Shown: positions 8,169-16,232, numbered from the stretch's first letter. The stretch: 64,000 nucleotides of DNA from Mycobacterium sp. E183 (GCF_001667735.1 NZ_LZJN01000110.1:1-64000); one strand, 5' to 3'. The notes: generated from the letters alone by a model not told the origin. A program made the numbers and translations.

Positions 8169-8504
8169 TCAGCTCGAGGCGGACGCGGTGGACGCCGCGG
8201 AGCTGCTGGTCGCCTTCTCGCTCGGACCGGACTTCTCGGTCGATCCGGACTTTTCGCTTGATGCGCCGTTCGAGCCGGAGTCGCTCGACGAGGATCCGTT
8301 GGTCGAGCTCGCGGACTTCTTGCCGGACTCGCGGCTGTCGGTGCGGTAGAAGCCGCTGCCCTTGAACACCACTCCTACGGAGTTGAAGAGCTTGCGCAGC
8401 CGCCCGGAGCAGCGCTTGCAGGTGGTCAGCGCGTCGTCGGTGAAGGCCTGCACGATGTCGAAGCGATCGTCGCACTCGGTGCACTGATAGCTGTAAGTCG
8501 GCAC
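8169..8504 (-). CDS. ruc: FmdB-type zinc-ribbon redox chaperone Ruc
   Basis: A 111-residue protein with an N-terminal zinc ribbon starting (V)PTYSYQCTECDDRFD, with CxxC pairs near residues 8-11 and 29-32, then a disordered Ser/Gly/Lys-rich tail. It matches M. tuberculosis Rv0991c (Ruc), reported as a holdase-type chaperone activated when oxidation of the zinc cysteines releases the metal. I chose GTG 8504, which has GGAGG six bases upstream and restores the family's PTYSYQC start; the ATG at 8540 lies inside the CIRCE element. A CIRCE operator directly upstream indicates HrcA-controlled heat-shock expression. Confidence 0.88.
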   Translation of the reverse strand: MPTYSYQCTECDDRFDIVQAFTDDALTTCKRCSGRLRKLFNSVGVVFKGSGFYRTDSRESGKKSASSTNGSSSSDSGSNGASSEKSGSTEKSGPSEKATSSSAASTASASS

Positions 8505-8533
8505 GAAAACCTCCGGATGGTTGCAAAAGCCTG

Positions 8534-8560
8534 TTAGCACTCTAGCGTCTCAAGTGCTAG
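8534..8560. promoter_or_regulatory. CIRCE element (HrcA operator)
   Basis: TTAGCACTC, nine bases, then AAGTGCTAG. The consensus is TTAGCACTC-N9-GAGTGCTAA, so the left half is perfect and the right half matches seven of nine. It lies 30 bases upstream of the ruc GTG start. CIRCE is bound by the heat-shock repressor HrcA. M. tuberculosis Rv0991c has been placed in the HrcA regulon, which supports the call. Confidence 0.88.
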
Positions 8561-8593
8561 AACCGCCACGTGACGTCACTCATTCCCGATCTG

Positions 8594-9193
8594 TTACCCG
8601 CGACCGAGCGCGACTAGTCCCCGCCTGGGCGTGAGGGCGTCCGTCATCGGGATGTCGTGCGGCTCGGCGGGCAACCGGTCCACCAACTCCGCGTCGCGCA
8701 CCACCGCGATCAGCCGCGCGTGGGGACCCCGGCCGCCCAGGGAGCGATCGTAGAAGCCACGACCGCGGCCCAACCGGGCCCCAAAGCGGTCGACGGCCAA
8801 CGCCGGCACCAGGATCAGGCTCGCCTCGGCGATGGCCGAGGCCGGAAACCAGGGTTCCGGCGGCTCCAGCAACCCCCACCGCGCGGACGTCAGGGTGCCG
8901 GGCCGATATTCGCCCCAGCGCAATGGCAGCGCCGCGCCGTCGGCGGCCGTGCGCGCAACCGGCAGTAACACGCGTCCGGGCCGCCGCAGCAACACGTCGA
9001 GCATGTCTATCGACCCGGGCTCGGCGCCCACCGGCACGTACGCGCACACGGTGTCACCGCTGCTCATGATGCTTTTCAGGGCCTCGATCCGCCCGCTCAG
9101 CATCCGGGCCTCCTCGGCCCGCACCTCGTCGGCAACGCGGCGGCGGGCCGCCTGCAACTGGGCCCGCAACGCGGCCTTACCGGTGGTCGCCAT
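8594..9193 (-). CDS. 5-formyltetrahydrofolate cyclo-ligase
   Basis: A 199-residue protein of the 5-FTHF cyclo-ligase (MTHFS) family. The C-terminal nucleotide-binding signature LGRGRGFYDRSL and the core VPALAVDRFGARLG are intact, and the N-terminal helix with KAALRAQLQAARR is typical. It converts 5-formyltetrahydrofolate to 5,10-methenyltetrahydrofolate with ATP in the cytosol and returns a storage folate to the one-carbon pool. It is divergent from galU (76 bases between starts) and upstream of ruc, which has its own CIRCE promoter. Confidence 0.93.
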   Translation of the reverse strand: MATTGKAALRAQLQAARRRVADEVRAEEARMLSGRIEALKSIMSSGDTVCAYVPVGAEPGSIDMLDVLLRRPGRVLLPVARTAADGAALPLRWGEYRPGTLTSARWGLLEPPEPWFPASAIAEASLILVPALAVDRFGARLGRGRGFYDRSLGGRGPHARLIAVVRDAELVDRLPAEPHDIPMTDALTPRRGLVALGRG

Positions 9194-9269
9194 GCCTCAA
9201 CCATTGCAGCCGGATCTTTGGCCGCGCCACATCGACTCGGCAAACCGCTGTCGGGTTATCGTGTGAACA

Positions 9270-10181
9270 ATGTCAAGCCCAAAAGTGGTGGTCCCACACA
9301 CGGCGATCGTGCCCGCCGCCGGTCTGGGTACCCGCTTCCTGCCCGCGACGAAAACGGTGCCCAAGGAGCTGCTGCCGGTCGTCGACACCCCTGGCATCGA
9401 GCTGGTGGCCGCCGAGGCGGCCGAGGCGGGCGCCGACCGCCTGGTGATCATCACCTCCGAGGGTAAGGACGGCGTCGTCGCCCACTTCGTCGAGGACCTT
9501 GTCCTCGAGGGAACGCTGGAGGCGCGCGGCAAGAAGGCGATGCTCGACAAGGTGCGGCGCGCGCCGCAGCTGATCAAGGTCGAGTCCGTCGTGCAGGCCG
9601 AGCCGCTCGGCCTGGGCCACGCCATCGGCTGCGTGGAGCCCACCCTGACGTCGGACGACGACGCCGTGATGGTGCTGCTACCCGACGACCTGGTGCTGCC
9701 GACCGGCGTCCTCGAAACGATGTCGAAGGTGCGGGCGCAATACGGCGGCACCGTGTTGTGCGCGATCGAGGTGGCGCCCGACGAGGTCAGCGCGTACGGG
9801 GTTTTCGACGTCGAGCCGGTGCCCGGTGACGACAACCCGGACGTGCTGAAGGTCAACGGCATGGTGGAGAAGCCCAAGCAAGAGGACGCCCCATCGCTTT
9901 TCGCCGCCGCGGGCCGCTACGTGCTCGACCGGGCCATCTTCGACGCGTTGCGCCGCGTCCACCGCGGGGTGGGCGGCGAGGTGCAGCTCACGGATGCGAT
10001 CGCGTTGCTCATCGCGGAGGGCCACCCCGTGCATGTCGTCGTGCATCGCGGATCTCGACACGACTTGGGAAATCCCGGCGGCTACCTCAAGGCTGCGGTT
10101 GACTTTGCATTGGATCGTGACGACTACGGCCCGGATTTGCGGCGATGGTTGGTGGCGCGGTTAGGCCTGGCCGAGAAGTAG
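9270..10181 (+). CDS. galU: UTP--glucose-1-phosphate uridylyltransferase GalU
   Basis: A 303-residue nucleotidyltransferase with the pyrophosphorylase signature AAGLGTRFLPATKTVPKELLP near the N-terminus, VQAEPLGLGHAI in the middle and LGNPGGYLKA near the end. It makes UDP-glucose from UTP and glucose-1-phosphate. UDP-glucose is the substrate of the UDP-glucose dehydrogenase encoded at 48063, so GalU supplies the entry point of the polysaccharide locus as well as trehalose and glycolipid synthesis. The glp-rimJ-glpR genes follow in the same direction. Confidence 0.95.
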   Translation: MSSPKVVVPHTAIVPAAGLGTRFLPATKTVPKELLPVVDTPGIELVAAEAAEAGADRLVIITSEGKDGVVAHFVEDLVLEGTLEARGKKAMLDKVRRAPQLIKVESVVQAEPLGLGHAIGCVEPTLTSDDDAVMVLLPDDLVLPTGVLETMSKVRAQYGGTVLCAIEVAPDEVSAYGVFDVEPVPGDDNPDVLKVNGMVEKPKQEDAPSLFAAAGRYVLDRAIFDALRRVHRGVGGEVQLTDAIALLIAEGHPVHVVVHRGSRHDLGNPGGYLKAAVDFALDRDDYGPDLRRWLVARLGLAEK

Positions 10182-10269
10182 CCGGCCGATACGCCCGGCC
10201 CACGACGGCGCCCGTAGGGCTGATGAGGGCGGTGCCCGCCAGGGGCATCAGAGGGCAGAGAGGCGCGCT

Positions 10270-11565
10270 GTGCGTTCTGTTGAGGAGCAGCAGGCCCGGA
10301 TAACCGCTGCCGCGGTGGCGCCGCGGCCCATCCGGGTGGCCATCGCCGAGGCGCAGGGATTGATGTGTGCCGAGGAAGTTGTCACCGAGCGGCCCATGCC
10401 CGGCTTCGACCAGGCCGCGATCGACGGCTACGCGGTGCGCAGCGTCGACGTGCTGGGCATCGGCGAAGTGGGAGCCGACAGCATGCCTGAGCCGCCGCCC
10501 GGCGACGCCGAGCTGGACGAAGACCGGCGCGAGGGCCTGGTCCTGCCGGTGATGGGAACCGTCGAGGCCGGCGCGCGCACCCCCAGCCGCCTGCAACCGC
10601 GCCAGGCCGCCCGAGTGCACACGGGAGCCCCGCTACCCACGCTCGCCGACGCGGTGATCCCGTTGCGCTGGACCGACGGCGGGAGCAAGCGAGTGCGGAT
10701 CCTGCGCGGCGCGCCGTCGGGTGCGTACGTGCGCCGCACCGGCGACGACGTGCAGCCCGGCGACGTCGCGGTGCGCGCCGGCACGGTGATCGGCGCGGCC
10801 CAGGTCGGGCTGCTCGCGGCGGTCGGCCGCGAGCGGGTGCTGGTGCATCCGCGGCCCCGGGTGACGGTGTTGGCCGTCGGTGGTGAACTGGTCGACATTT
10901 CACGCACCCCCGGCAACGGCCAGGTCTACGACGTCAACTCCTACGCGCTGGCGGCGGCGGCCCGCGATGCCGGTGCCGAGGTCAACCGCATCGGCATCGT
11001 CAGCAACGACCCCAAGGAATTCCGCGACACCGTCGAGGGCCAGATCAACCGCGCCGAGGTGATGGTGATCGCCGGCGGGGTCGGCGGCGCCGCGGCCGAG
11101 TCGGTGCGCTCGGTCCTTTCCGAGCTGGGGGAGATGGAAGTCGTCCGCGTCGCGATGCACCCCGGGTCGGTCCAGGGCTTCGGGCAGCTCGGCCGCGACG
11201 GCGTCCCGACGTTTCTGCTGCCCGCCAACCCGGTCAGCGCGCTGGTGGTCTTCGAGGTGATGGTCCGGCCGCTGATCCGGCTCTCGCTGGGCAAGCGTCA
11301 GCCGATGCGCCGGATCGTGCAGGCCCGCACCCTGTCGCCGATCACGTCGGTCGCCGGGCGCAAGGGCTACCTGCGCGGCCAGTTGATGCGCGACCAGGAG
11401 ACCGGTGAATACCTGGTGCAGGCACTCGGCGGGCCGCCCGGGGCGTCCTCGCACCTGCTGGCCACCCTCGCCGAAGCCAACTGCCTCGTGGTGGTGCCCA
11501 GCGGCGCCGAACAGATCCGCACCGGCGAAATCGTCGATGTCGCCTTCCTGGCTCAGCGCGGTTAA
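10270..11565 (+). CDS. moeA1: Gephyrin-like molybdotransferase Glp / MoeA1
   Basis: A 431-residue MoeA-type protein: domain I/II with MPGFDQAAIDGYAVR, a MoCF-binding domain (VTVLAVGGELVD, VYDVNSYALAAAARDAGAE, MVIAGGVGG) and a C-terminal beta-barrel domain. MoeA enzymes insert molybdate into adenylated molybdopterin. In Corynebacterium the orthologous Glp, encoded near the membrane receptor GlpR, binds FtsZ and takes part in cell division. Because glpR is two genes downstream here, the division role is at least as likely as cofactor synthesis. The start is GTG 10270; rimJ begins on the base after its stop. Confidence 0.88.
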   Translation: MRSVEEQQARITAAAVAPRPIRVAIAEAQGLMCAEEVVTERPMPGFDQAAIDGYAVRSVDVLGIGEVGADSMPEPPPGDAELDEDRREGLVLPVMGTVEAGARTPSRLQPRQAARVHTGAPLPTLADAVIPLRWTDGGSKRVRILRGAPSGAYVRRTGDDVQPGDVAVRAGTVIGAAQVGLLAAVGRERVLVHPRPRVTVLAVGGELVDISRTPGNGQVYDVNSYALAAAARDAGAEVNRIGIVSNDPKEFRDTVEGQINRAEVMVIAGGVGGAAAESVRSVLSELGEMEVVRVAMHPGSVQGFGQLGRDGVPTFLLPANPVSALVVFEVMVRPLIRLSLGKRQPMRRIVQARTLSPITSVAGRKGYLRGQLMRDQETGEYLVQALGGPPGASSHLLATLAEANCLVVVPSGAEQIRTGEIVDVAFLAQRG

Positions 11566-12240
11566 GTGCAACGACTCCGCCAGCTCGTGAACCTGTTGCG
11601 CACCAACGCCCGCCACCCGGGCTGGCCGCTGGATGTCGGGCCCTTGCGGGTGCCGGCGGGAGTCGTCCGACTGCGGGCGGTGCGGATGCGCGACGGCGCC
11701 CAATGGAGCCGCATCCGGTTGGCCGACCGCGCCCACCTCGAGCCGTGGGAGCCCAGCGCGGAGAGCGATTGGACGACCCGGCACACCGTCGCCGCGTGGC
11801 CGGCGCTGTGCTCCGGCCTGCGCGCGGAGGCCCGTGCGGGCCGCATGCTGCCCTACGTCATCGAGCTCGACGGACGCTTCTGTGGCCAGCTGACCATCGG
11901 CAACGTCACCCATGGGGCGTTGCGATCGGCGTGGATCGGCTATTGGGTGCCGCGGTCGGCGACCGGCGGCGGGGTGGCCACGGCAGCCCTGGCGCTGGGC
12001 CTGGATCACTGCTTCGGTCCGGTGATGCTGCACCGCGTCGAGGCCACCGTGCGCCCCGAGAACGCGGCCAGCCGGGCCGTGTTGGCAAAAGTCGGCTTCC
12101 GGCAAGAGGGTTTGTTGCAGCGCTACCTCGAGGTCGACAAGGCGTGGCGGGACCACCTGTTGATGGCCATTACGGCCGAAGAGGTGTCCGGGTCGGTGGC
12201 ATCGACCCTGGTCCGGGGCGGGCACGCCAGCTGGGCGTGA
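11566..12240 (+). CDS. rimJ: GNAT acetyltransferase of the RimJ type
   Basis: A 224-residue Gcn5-related N-acetyltransferase. The acetyl-CoA-binding region is seen as WIGYWVPRSATGGGVATAAL and the C-terminal ENAASRAVLAKVGFRQEG, both typical of ribosomal-protein alanine acetyltransferases. It probably N-terminally acetylates a protein substrate, but which one is unknown. The GTG start follows the glp stop with no gap, so translation is coupled. The conserved order glp-rimJ-glpR suggests a substrate in the division apparatus, which is inference. Confidence 0.85.
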   Translation: MQRLRQLVNLLRTNARHPGWPLDVGPLRVPAGVVRLRAVRMRDGAQWSRIRLADRAHLEPWEPSAESDWTTRHTVAAWPALCSGLRAEARAGRMLPYVIELDGRFCGQLTIGNVTHGALRSAWIGYWVPRSATGGGVATAALALGLDHCFGPVMLHRVEATVRPENAASRAVLAKVGFRQEGLLQRYLEVDKAWRDHLLMAITAEEVSGSVASTLVRGGHASWA

Positions 12241-12307
12241 CGGCGCAGCCCCGCGCTGGGCGGCCGCGCCGCGACTAGCGCATTTGGCCCCCGTGTGGCT
12301 ACCGCGA

Positions 12308-12356
12308 CACGAGTGACTCGTGGTGCTTGTGAGAGGCAAATTACAGGTGTGTAATT
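12308..12356 (+). promoter_or_regulatory. Promoter region of glpR with two perfect palindromes
   Basis: CACGAGT-G-ACTCGTG (12308-12322) is a perfect 15-base palindrome; just before it GACAC (12306-12310) matches the WhiA core consensus. AATTACA-GGTG-TGTAATT (12339-12356) is a second perfect inverted repeat whose right arm contains TGTAAT, usable as a -10 hexamer. Together they look like a regulated promoter about 75 bases before the glpR ATG, separate from read-through out of rimJ. Confidence 0.45.
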
Positions 12357-12432
12357 GTCCTGGTCACCAAGACCCGGCCGCGCTGGCCTCCGAGGGGCTT
12401 CGCGGAATCGGAACCGAAGAGAGCAGGTCGTC

Positions 12433-13452
12433 ATGCCAAGCATTCCGCAGTCACTGTTGTGGATCTCGCTCGTAGTGCTCTGGCTGTTCGTCTTGGTGCC
12501 CATGCTCGTCAGCAAACGCGACGCCGTGCGCCGCACCAGCGACGTCGCCCTGGCGACCCGGGTCCTCAACGGCGGCGCGAACTCCCGCCTGATCAAGCGC
12601 AGCGGCCCGGCCGCGGGTCATCGCAGCGACCCCGACTGGAAACCGCCGGAAGAGTCGGCCGACAACGAGCTCGACCTCGCCGAGGGTGACGAAGACGAAG
12701 AGCACGACACCGAGGAGCTGCGGGCCGCGCGCCCCGTCGTCATGAAGATCGCGACACCCGAGCTCACCGAGCCCGACTACCTCGACGTCGATGTCGTCGA
12801 GGATTCTCAGGCCCTGCCGGCGGCCGTCGATGCCGTCGTCGAGGAAGAAGCCGAGGCCGACGAGGACGACGAGGACTCCGACACCGACGTGGTCGCCCAC
12901 GCCGGCGACGAAGCCGACGAGGGCTTCGAATACGTCGACGACTCTTCGGGTCTGGAGCCCGAGGCCGAGGCCGACGACGAGGAGATGCCGCCGCCCGTCC
13001 CGCGGAACGCCTCTCGGCGCCGCCGCTTCGACACCAAGACCGCCGCCGCGGTCAGCGCCCGCAAGTACGCCTTCCGCAAGCGCGTGTTGATGGTGATGGC
13101 CGTCGTGCTGGTCGGCACGGCCACGGCCGCGTTCAAGATTTCGCCGACCGCCTGGTGGGCGTGCGGCAGCGCCACCGTCGTGACGCTGCTCTACCTGGCG
13201 TACCTGCGGCGCCAGACCCGCATCGAGGAGAAGGTCCGTCGCCGCCGGATGCAGCGGATGTCGCGGGCGCGTATGGGCGTCGAGAACGCCTACGACCGCG
13301 ACTACGACGTGGTCCCGTCGCGCCTGCGGCGGCCGGGGGCGGTGGTTCTCGAGATCGACGACGAGGACCCGATCTTCGAGCACCTGGACTACGCGATGCC
13401 GATGCGCAACTACGGCTGGCCCAGGGACTTGCCGCGAGCCGTCGGCGAGTAG
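12433..13452 (+). CDS. glpR: Gephyrin-like molybdotransferase receptor GlpR (SepX-like)
   Basis: A 339-residue membrane protein. An N-terminal transmembrane helix (SLLWISLVVLWLFVLVPMLV) is followed by a cytoplasmic region with a strongly acidic stretch (about 75-195, many Asp/Glu). A basic patch and two more hydrophobic segments follow (VLMVMAVVLVGTATA and WWACGSATVVTLLYLAYL), then a conserved C-terminal tail. The architecture and position match the GlpR receptor that recruits Glp and FtsZ in Corynebacterium and SepX of Streptomyces. I used ATG 12433, which starts exactly at the conserved MPSIPQSLLW. Confidence 0.85.
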   Translation: MPSIPQSLLWISLVVLWLFVLVPMLVSKRDAVRRTSDVALATRVLNGGANSRLIKRSGPAAGHRSDPDWKPPEESADNELDLAEGDEDEEHDTEELRAARPVVMKIATPELTEPDYLDVDVVEDSQALPAAVDAVVEEEAEADEDDEDSDTDVVAHAGDEADEGFEYVDDSSGLEPEAEADDEEMPPPVPRNASRRRRFDTKTAAAVSARKYAFRKRVLMVMAVVLVGTATAAFKISPTAWWACGSATVVTLLYLAYLRRQTRIEEKVRRRRMQRMSRARMGVENAYDRDYDVVPSRLRRPGAVVLEIDDEDPIFEHLDYAMPMRNYGWPRDLPRAVGE

Positions 13453-13502
13453 CGATCGCATTTCGGCGGTTCGGCCCGCGGCTGGTAGCCTGCTAGCGAT
13501 CA

Positions 13503-13575
13503 GGGGCTATGGCGCAGTTGGTAGCGCGACTCGTTCGCATCGAGTAGGTCAGGGGTTCGAATCCCCTTAGCTCCA
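13503..13575 (+). tRNA. tRNA-Ala, anticodon CGC
   Basis: The 73-base cloverleaf is complete. The acceptor stem pairs GGGGCTA with TAGCTCC, the D stem GCGC with GCGC, and the anticodon stem ACTCG with CGAGT around loop TTCGCAT (anticodon CGC, reading GCG alanine codons). The T stem AGGGG/CCCCT encloses TTCGAAT; the discriminator base is A, with no encoded CCA. An accessory gene block starts just downstream, so this may be an integration hot spot. Confidence 0.97.
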
Positions 13576-13640
13576 CAGAGATTGACCAGGTAAAGGGCGC
13601 TTCGCCAAGGCGGTCGATCAGCAAGCGCGCGTCACGGCAC

Positions 13641-14432
13641 CTAGTTCGGCGTGGCGGCGAAGAGCTCATTCTTCGTCAGCCACGCGTCAATGTGGCTCAT
13701 GGTTAGCGGTAGGGAAGCCCCCGAGAAGACCATGTGGTCGGAGTCGGGTATCACGACGACGTCCGCGTGCCGGTATTGCGCCGCGGTCTTGCGCAACACC
13801 CCTGCGGGCACGATCAGGTCGCATTCGCCCCCAATCACCAACACCGGCGCGCTCACCGCGGCGGCATCGACGCGGGTTGCCCGGGAGAGCCTGAGTATCG
13901 CAAGGAGCATCTCGCACTGTGCTCGACCGGAATCGCAAACCAGGCCGTCATATATCTCGCGGGCGGTGTCCTCAGATTGGGTGTTGGCCACCCATTGCCG
14001 GAATCGCTCGAACGGGGGAGGAGGCACCGGTTTGGCCCAGGCGCGCGAGCGCAGGAACCACGGCGCCGACATCCGCCTGTTGGCGGGAGTCGAACCGCCG
14101 ATGCCGGCAGCGGGGGCGGGACATGCCGCGACCAGCCCGGTGTGGGGGGTGCGTGCGGCGACCAGTTGGGCGAGCAGGCCGCCCATCGAGTGGCCGACCA
14201 ACAACGGTGGCGTTTCGAGCGAACCGACGAAGGCCACCAGGTCGTCGACGTAATCCCGCAGGCTTAGGGAGGCCACCTTGGCGGCCCCCTCGTGGATCGG
14301 CAATTCGTGATGCCGCAGCGTCGGCGTATGCGCGGTGTAACCGCGATCCTGGAACGCGGCGCGGGCGGCGGCCAGCTGTTCTCCGCGTGACCAGTTGCCG
14401 TGAATCAGGACAACGTGCCGCGTCTCGGACAT
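13641..14432 (-). CDS. Alpha/beta hydrolase
   Basis: A 263-residue alpha/beta-hydrolase. The oxyanion region is VVLIHGNWSRG, the nucleophile elbow GHSMGG, the acid is probably in the VIGGECDLIVPAG segment, and the catalytic His is in DSDHMVF. The substrate cannot be told. I chose ATG 14432, which places the first beta strand (RHVVLIHG) directly at the N-terminus; the longer 14549 start adds 39 residues unlike the family. It is the first gene after tRNA-Ala and points back toward it. Confidence 0.8.
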   Translation of the reverse strand: MSETRHVVLIHGNWSRGEQLAAARAAFQDRGYTAHTPTLRHHELPIHEGAAKVASLSLRDYVDDLVAFVGSLETPPLLVGHSMGGLLAQLVAARTPHTGLVAACPAPAAGIGGSTPANRRMSAPWFLRSRAWAKPVPPPPFERFRQWVANTQSEDTAREIYDGLVCDSGRAQCEMLLAILRLSRATRVDAAAVSAPVLVIGGECDLIVPAGVLRKTAAQYRHADVVVIPDSDHMVFSGASLPLTMSHIDAWLTKNELFAATPN

Positions 14433-14751
14433 ACCCAAAAGGATGGCACCGGCGACCATCCGTCGTGGCGATTTGGCCTGGCCGTCGGCAAATTCCAGCG
14501 TCCGCGGGCCTTGGTTCGCCGAGCACCCCGCAGTCCATTGAGCGAACAATGCCCCCGAAAGGCGATCAGCACTACCGGTAGGTGGCCACCGGGTGGCAGG
14601 CTCAACTCAGGAAGGGACTGAACAGAGTCCCAATGGAACAAGCTGAGGCCAGACTGTTACGGCTCAAGCAACGGGCCGTGGCTCGAGGTTTCCCACACCT
14701 CAGTCCCTCCCGCCAACCACCTGCCACGCGACGCGGTGCGCGAGCCGCCCC
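14433..14751. other. Intergenic region without a convincing gene
   Basis: A stretch of 319 bases between the hydrolase start and the stop of the diiron-like gene. It holds a short perfect hairpin, GGGACT-GAACAG-AGTCCC (14614-14631), and a small plus-strand frame (14582-14773) rich in Arg with no recognisable similarity. The hairpin has no T-run and no clear role. I see no RNA gene and no repeat. Confidence 0.5.
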
Positions 14752-15576
14752 TCACGGACGGGCGACGAGATAGGTTTCGTTGCCCATGCCGGCGGTGAGC
14801 TCGTCGACGTCGAAGGGCCGGTCGAGTCGGGCGTGCAACGCCTTCGGGTCGACCAGCATGCCGATCTCGGCGGTTTGCCGGGCGAACATCCGCCCCACGA
14901 ACGGGTAGATGCGGCGCATGATCACCCGCTCGCCGGCGGTGCAGCGCGAGGCGCAGTAGCCGACGTGGCCGATCTCGTCGGTGAGGATTTCGCGGTAGAG
15001 CAGTTCGATTCGCGCGCAGACTTCCGGTTCGTCGGCGAACAGTTCTGTGCCGGCGCGGCGTAACTCGTCGAACATGATGCAGCCCGCCATCTCGCCGGCG
15101 CCGACGAACGCAAAGCCCAGCCTTTGCGGCATGAACACGCCGGTTTTGACGAACTGGCGCATGACGAACGGGGGAGGGGCGACTTGGAACGTCAGGTCGA
15201 AGACGTCGAGCGCGTATGCGAGCAGCCGGGTGTGGTAGTGCTCTTCCAGTTCGAGGTAGACGCTTTCGGGCGGCGCATCGTGACCGCTGTTGCGCCCGTA
15301 GGTTTCGCCGAGCCCCACGCCGAACCGCTCGGCCTGATTCAGCTTGGCCGTCGCCAGCAGGAACAGCATCTTGCGATCCAGGCCTGCCTCGGGCCGCCGG
15401 CGGCGCAGGTTGCGCAGGAACGTCTGTTGATCGATCGGGTGGGCCGACCGGACGGGGTTCGCTTCGAGTTGACCGAAGAACTGCTCGCGCTTCGCCAATC
15501 GTCGGTTGAGTAGGTCGGCCTCGCCGTCGCGCCTAGCGAGGAAATCGCGATACCCCTCGATGCTCGTGCTGTTCAT
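14752..15576 (-). CDS. Ferritin-like / diiron oxygenase-like protein
   Basis: A 274-residue, mostly helical protein not assigned to a named enzyme. Two metal-ligand-like motifs are spaced as in four-helix diiron proteins: YLELEEHYHTRLL (about 107-119) and EILTDEIGHVGY (about 196-207), with a further Glu in GAGEMAGC. This resembles AurF-type N-oxygenases or ferritin-like hydroxylases. Its start overlaps the stop of the TetR gene as ATGA, so regulator and enzyme form one operon controlled from the 16204 operators. A substrate is not evident. Other helical metal-binding families are possible. Confidence 0.6.
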   Translation of the reverse strand: MNSTSIEGYRDFLARRDGEADLLNRRLAKREQFFGQLEANPVRSAHPIDQQTFLRNLRRRRPEAGLDRKMLFLLATAKLNQAERFGVGLGETYGRNSGHDAPPESVYLELEEHYHTRLLAYALDVFDLTFQVAPPPFVMRQFVKTGVFMPQRLGFAFVGAGEMAGCIMFDELRRAGTELFADEPEVCARIELLYREILTDEIGHVGYCASRCTAGERVIMRRIYPFVGRMFARQTAEIGMLVDPKALHARLDRPFDVDELTAGMGNETYLVARP

Positions 15577-16181
15577 CGTTTCTCCATTCCGTTGACACTC
15601 GTTGATACGTAACGACTTAACAGCGCAGGGTCGTGTGATCCAACGGCGAGCAGCGCAAAGAGCCCGGTGAGAAAGAACATCGCCAGTTCCGTTGCGTCCG
15701 CGTCGGACGAGACTTGTCCCGCGTCTTGCGCACGGCCGATCACGCCCGCCAGGAACTGTGCGATCGGGTGCTGCGCCAGCTCCTCTTCAACGGGACGCGA
15801 TGGCGAGAAATGCAGACCGAGCATGTCCCGGAAAACGCCTGCACCCAAACGATTTTCGGCGTCGAGTATCCGCGATACGACGTCCGACAGGACAGTGGCC
15901 AAATCGCCCTTGGCGTCGCCGAGCTCGCCAATTATCCGCCTCTCCTCGGCGCGCTCCAGCTCGGCGAGCACGTGCTCCTTCGTCGGGAAATGGAAATAGA
16001 ACGTTCCCCGCACCACGCCCGCCGCGGCGGCGATGGCGCTGACATCGGCCGCGGCCAAGCCGCGCTGCCCGATCTCGCCCAGCGCGGCGTCGAACAGGCG
16101 CGCCCGCGTTTCGAGTCGCCGGGCCTCCCGGACGCCACCGGGTGGAGTTTCGGTCACGGAGGAGGCGGGCGATGACCCCAT
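15573..16181 (-). CDS. TetR/AcrR-family repressor
   Basis: A 202-residue TetR-type regulator. The N-terminal helix-turn-helix (about 25-70) contains VSAIAAAAGVVRGTFYFHFPTKEHVLAE, the classic recognition segment, followed by a variable ligand-binding helical domain. It is translationally coupled (ATGA) to the diiron-like gene downstream. Two perfect TGACG-N2-CGTCA palindromes start 23 bases upstream of its start codon, strongly suggesting autoregulation. The ligand is unknown. Confidence 0.88.
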   Translation of the reverse strand: MGSSPASSVTETPPGGVREARRLETRARLFDAALGEIGQRGLAAADVSAIAAAAGVVRGTFYFHFPTKEHVLAELERAEERRIIGELGDAKGDLATVLSDVVSRILDAENRLGAGVFRDMLGLHFSPSRPVEEELAQHPIAQFLAGVIGRAQDAGQVSSDADATELAMFFLTGLFALLAVGSHDPALLSRYVSTSVNGMEKR

Positions 16182-16203
16182 CGACGCACCCTACGTCTTT
16201 GGC

Positions 16204-16229
16204 TGACGACCGTCAATGACGACCGTCAA
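16204..16229. promoter_or_regulatory. Tandem operator for the adjacent TetR gene
   Basis: A 13-base unit TGACGACCGTCAA is repeated twice back to back (16204-16216, 16217-16229). Each unit is a perfect TGACG-N2-CGTCA palindrome, so two TetR-dimer sites lie one helical turn and a little apart. They are 23 bases upstream of the TetR start at 16181 on the minus strand, a position suited to autorepression. Confidence 0.75.
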
Positions 16230-16232
16230 CGA

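Noticed and set aside
10900-12339. 479-codon minus-strand open frame over glp and rimJ
   Set aside because: Shadow of well-supported plus-strand genes; no recognisable domain.
13503-13575. Attachment-site duplication of the tRNA-Ala 3' end
   Set aside because: I looked for the 3' segment (GGTTCGAATCCCC) near the right edge of the accessory block and did not see it. No integrase gene is present.
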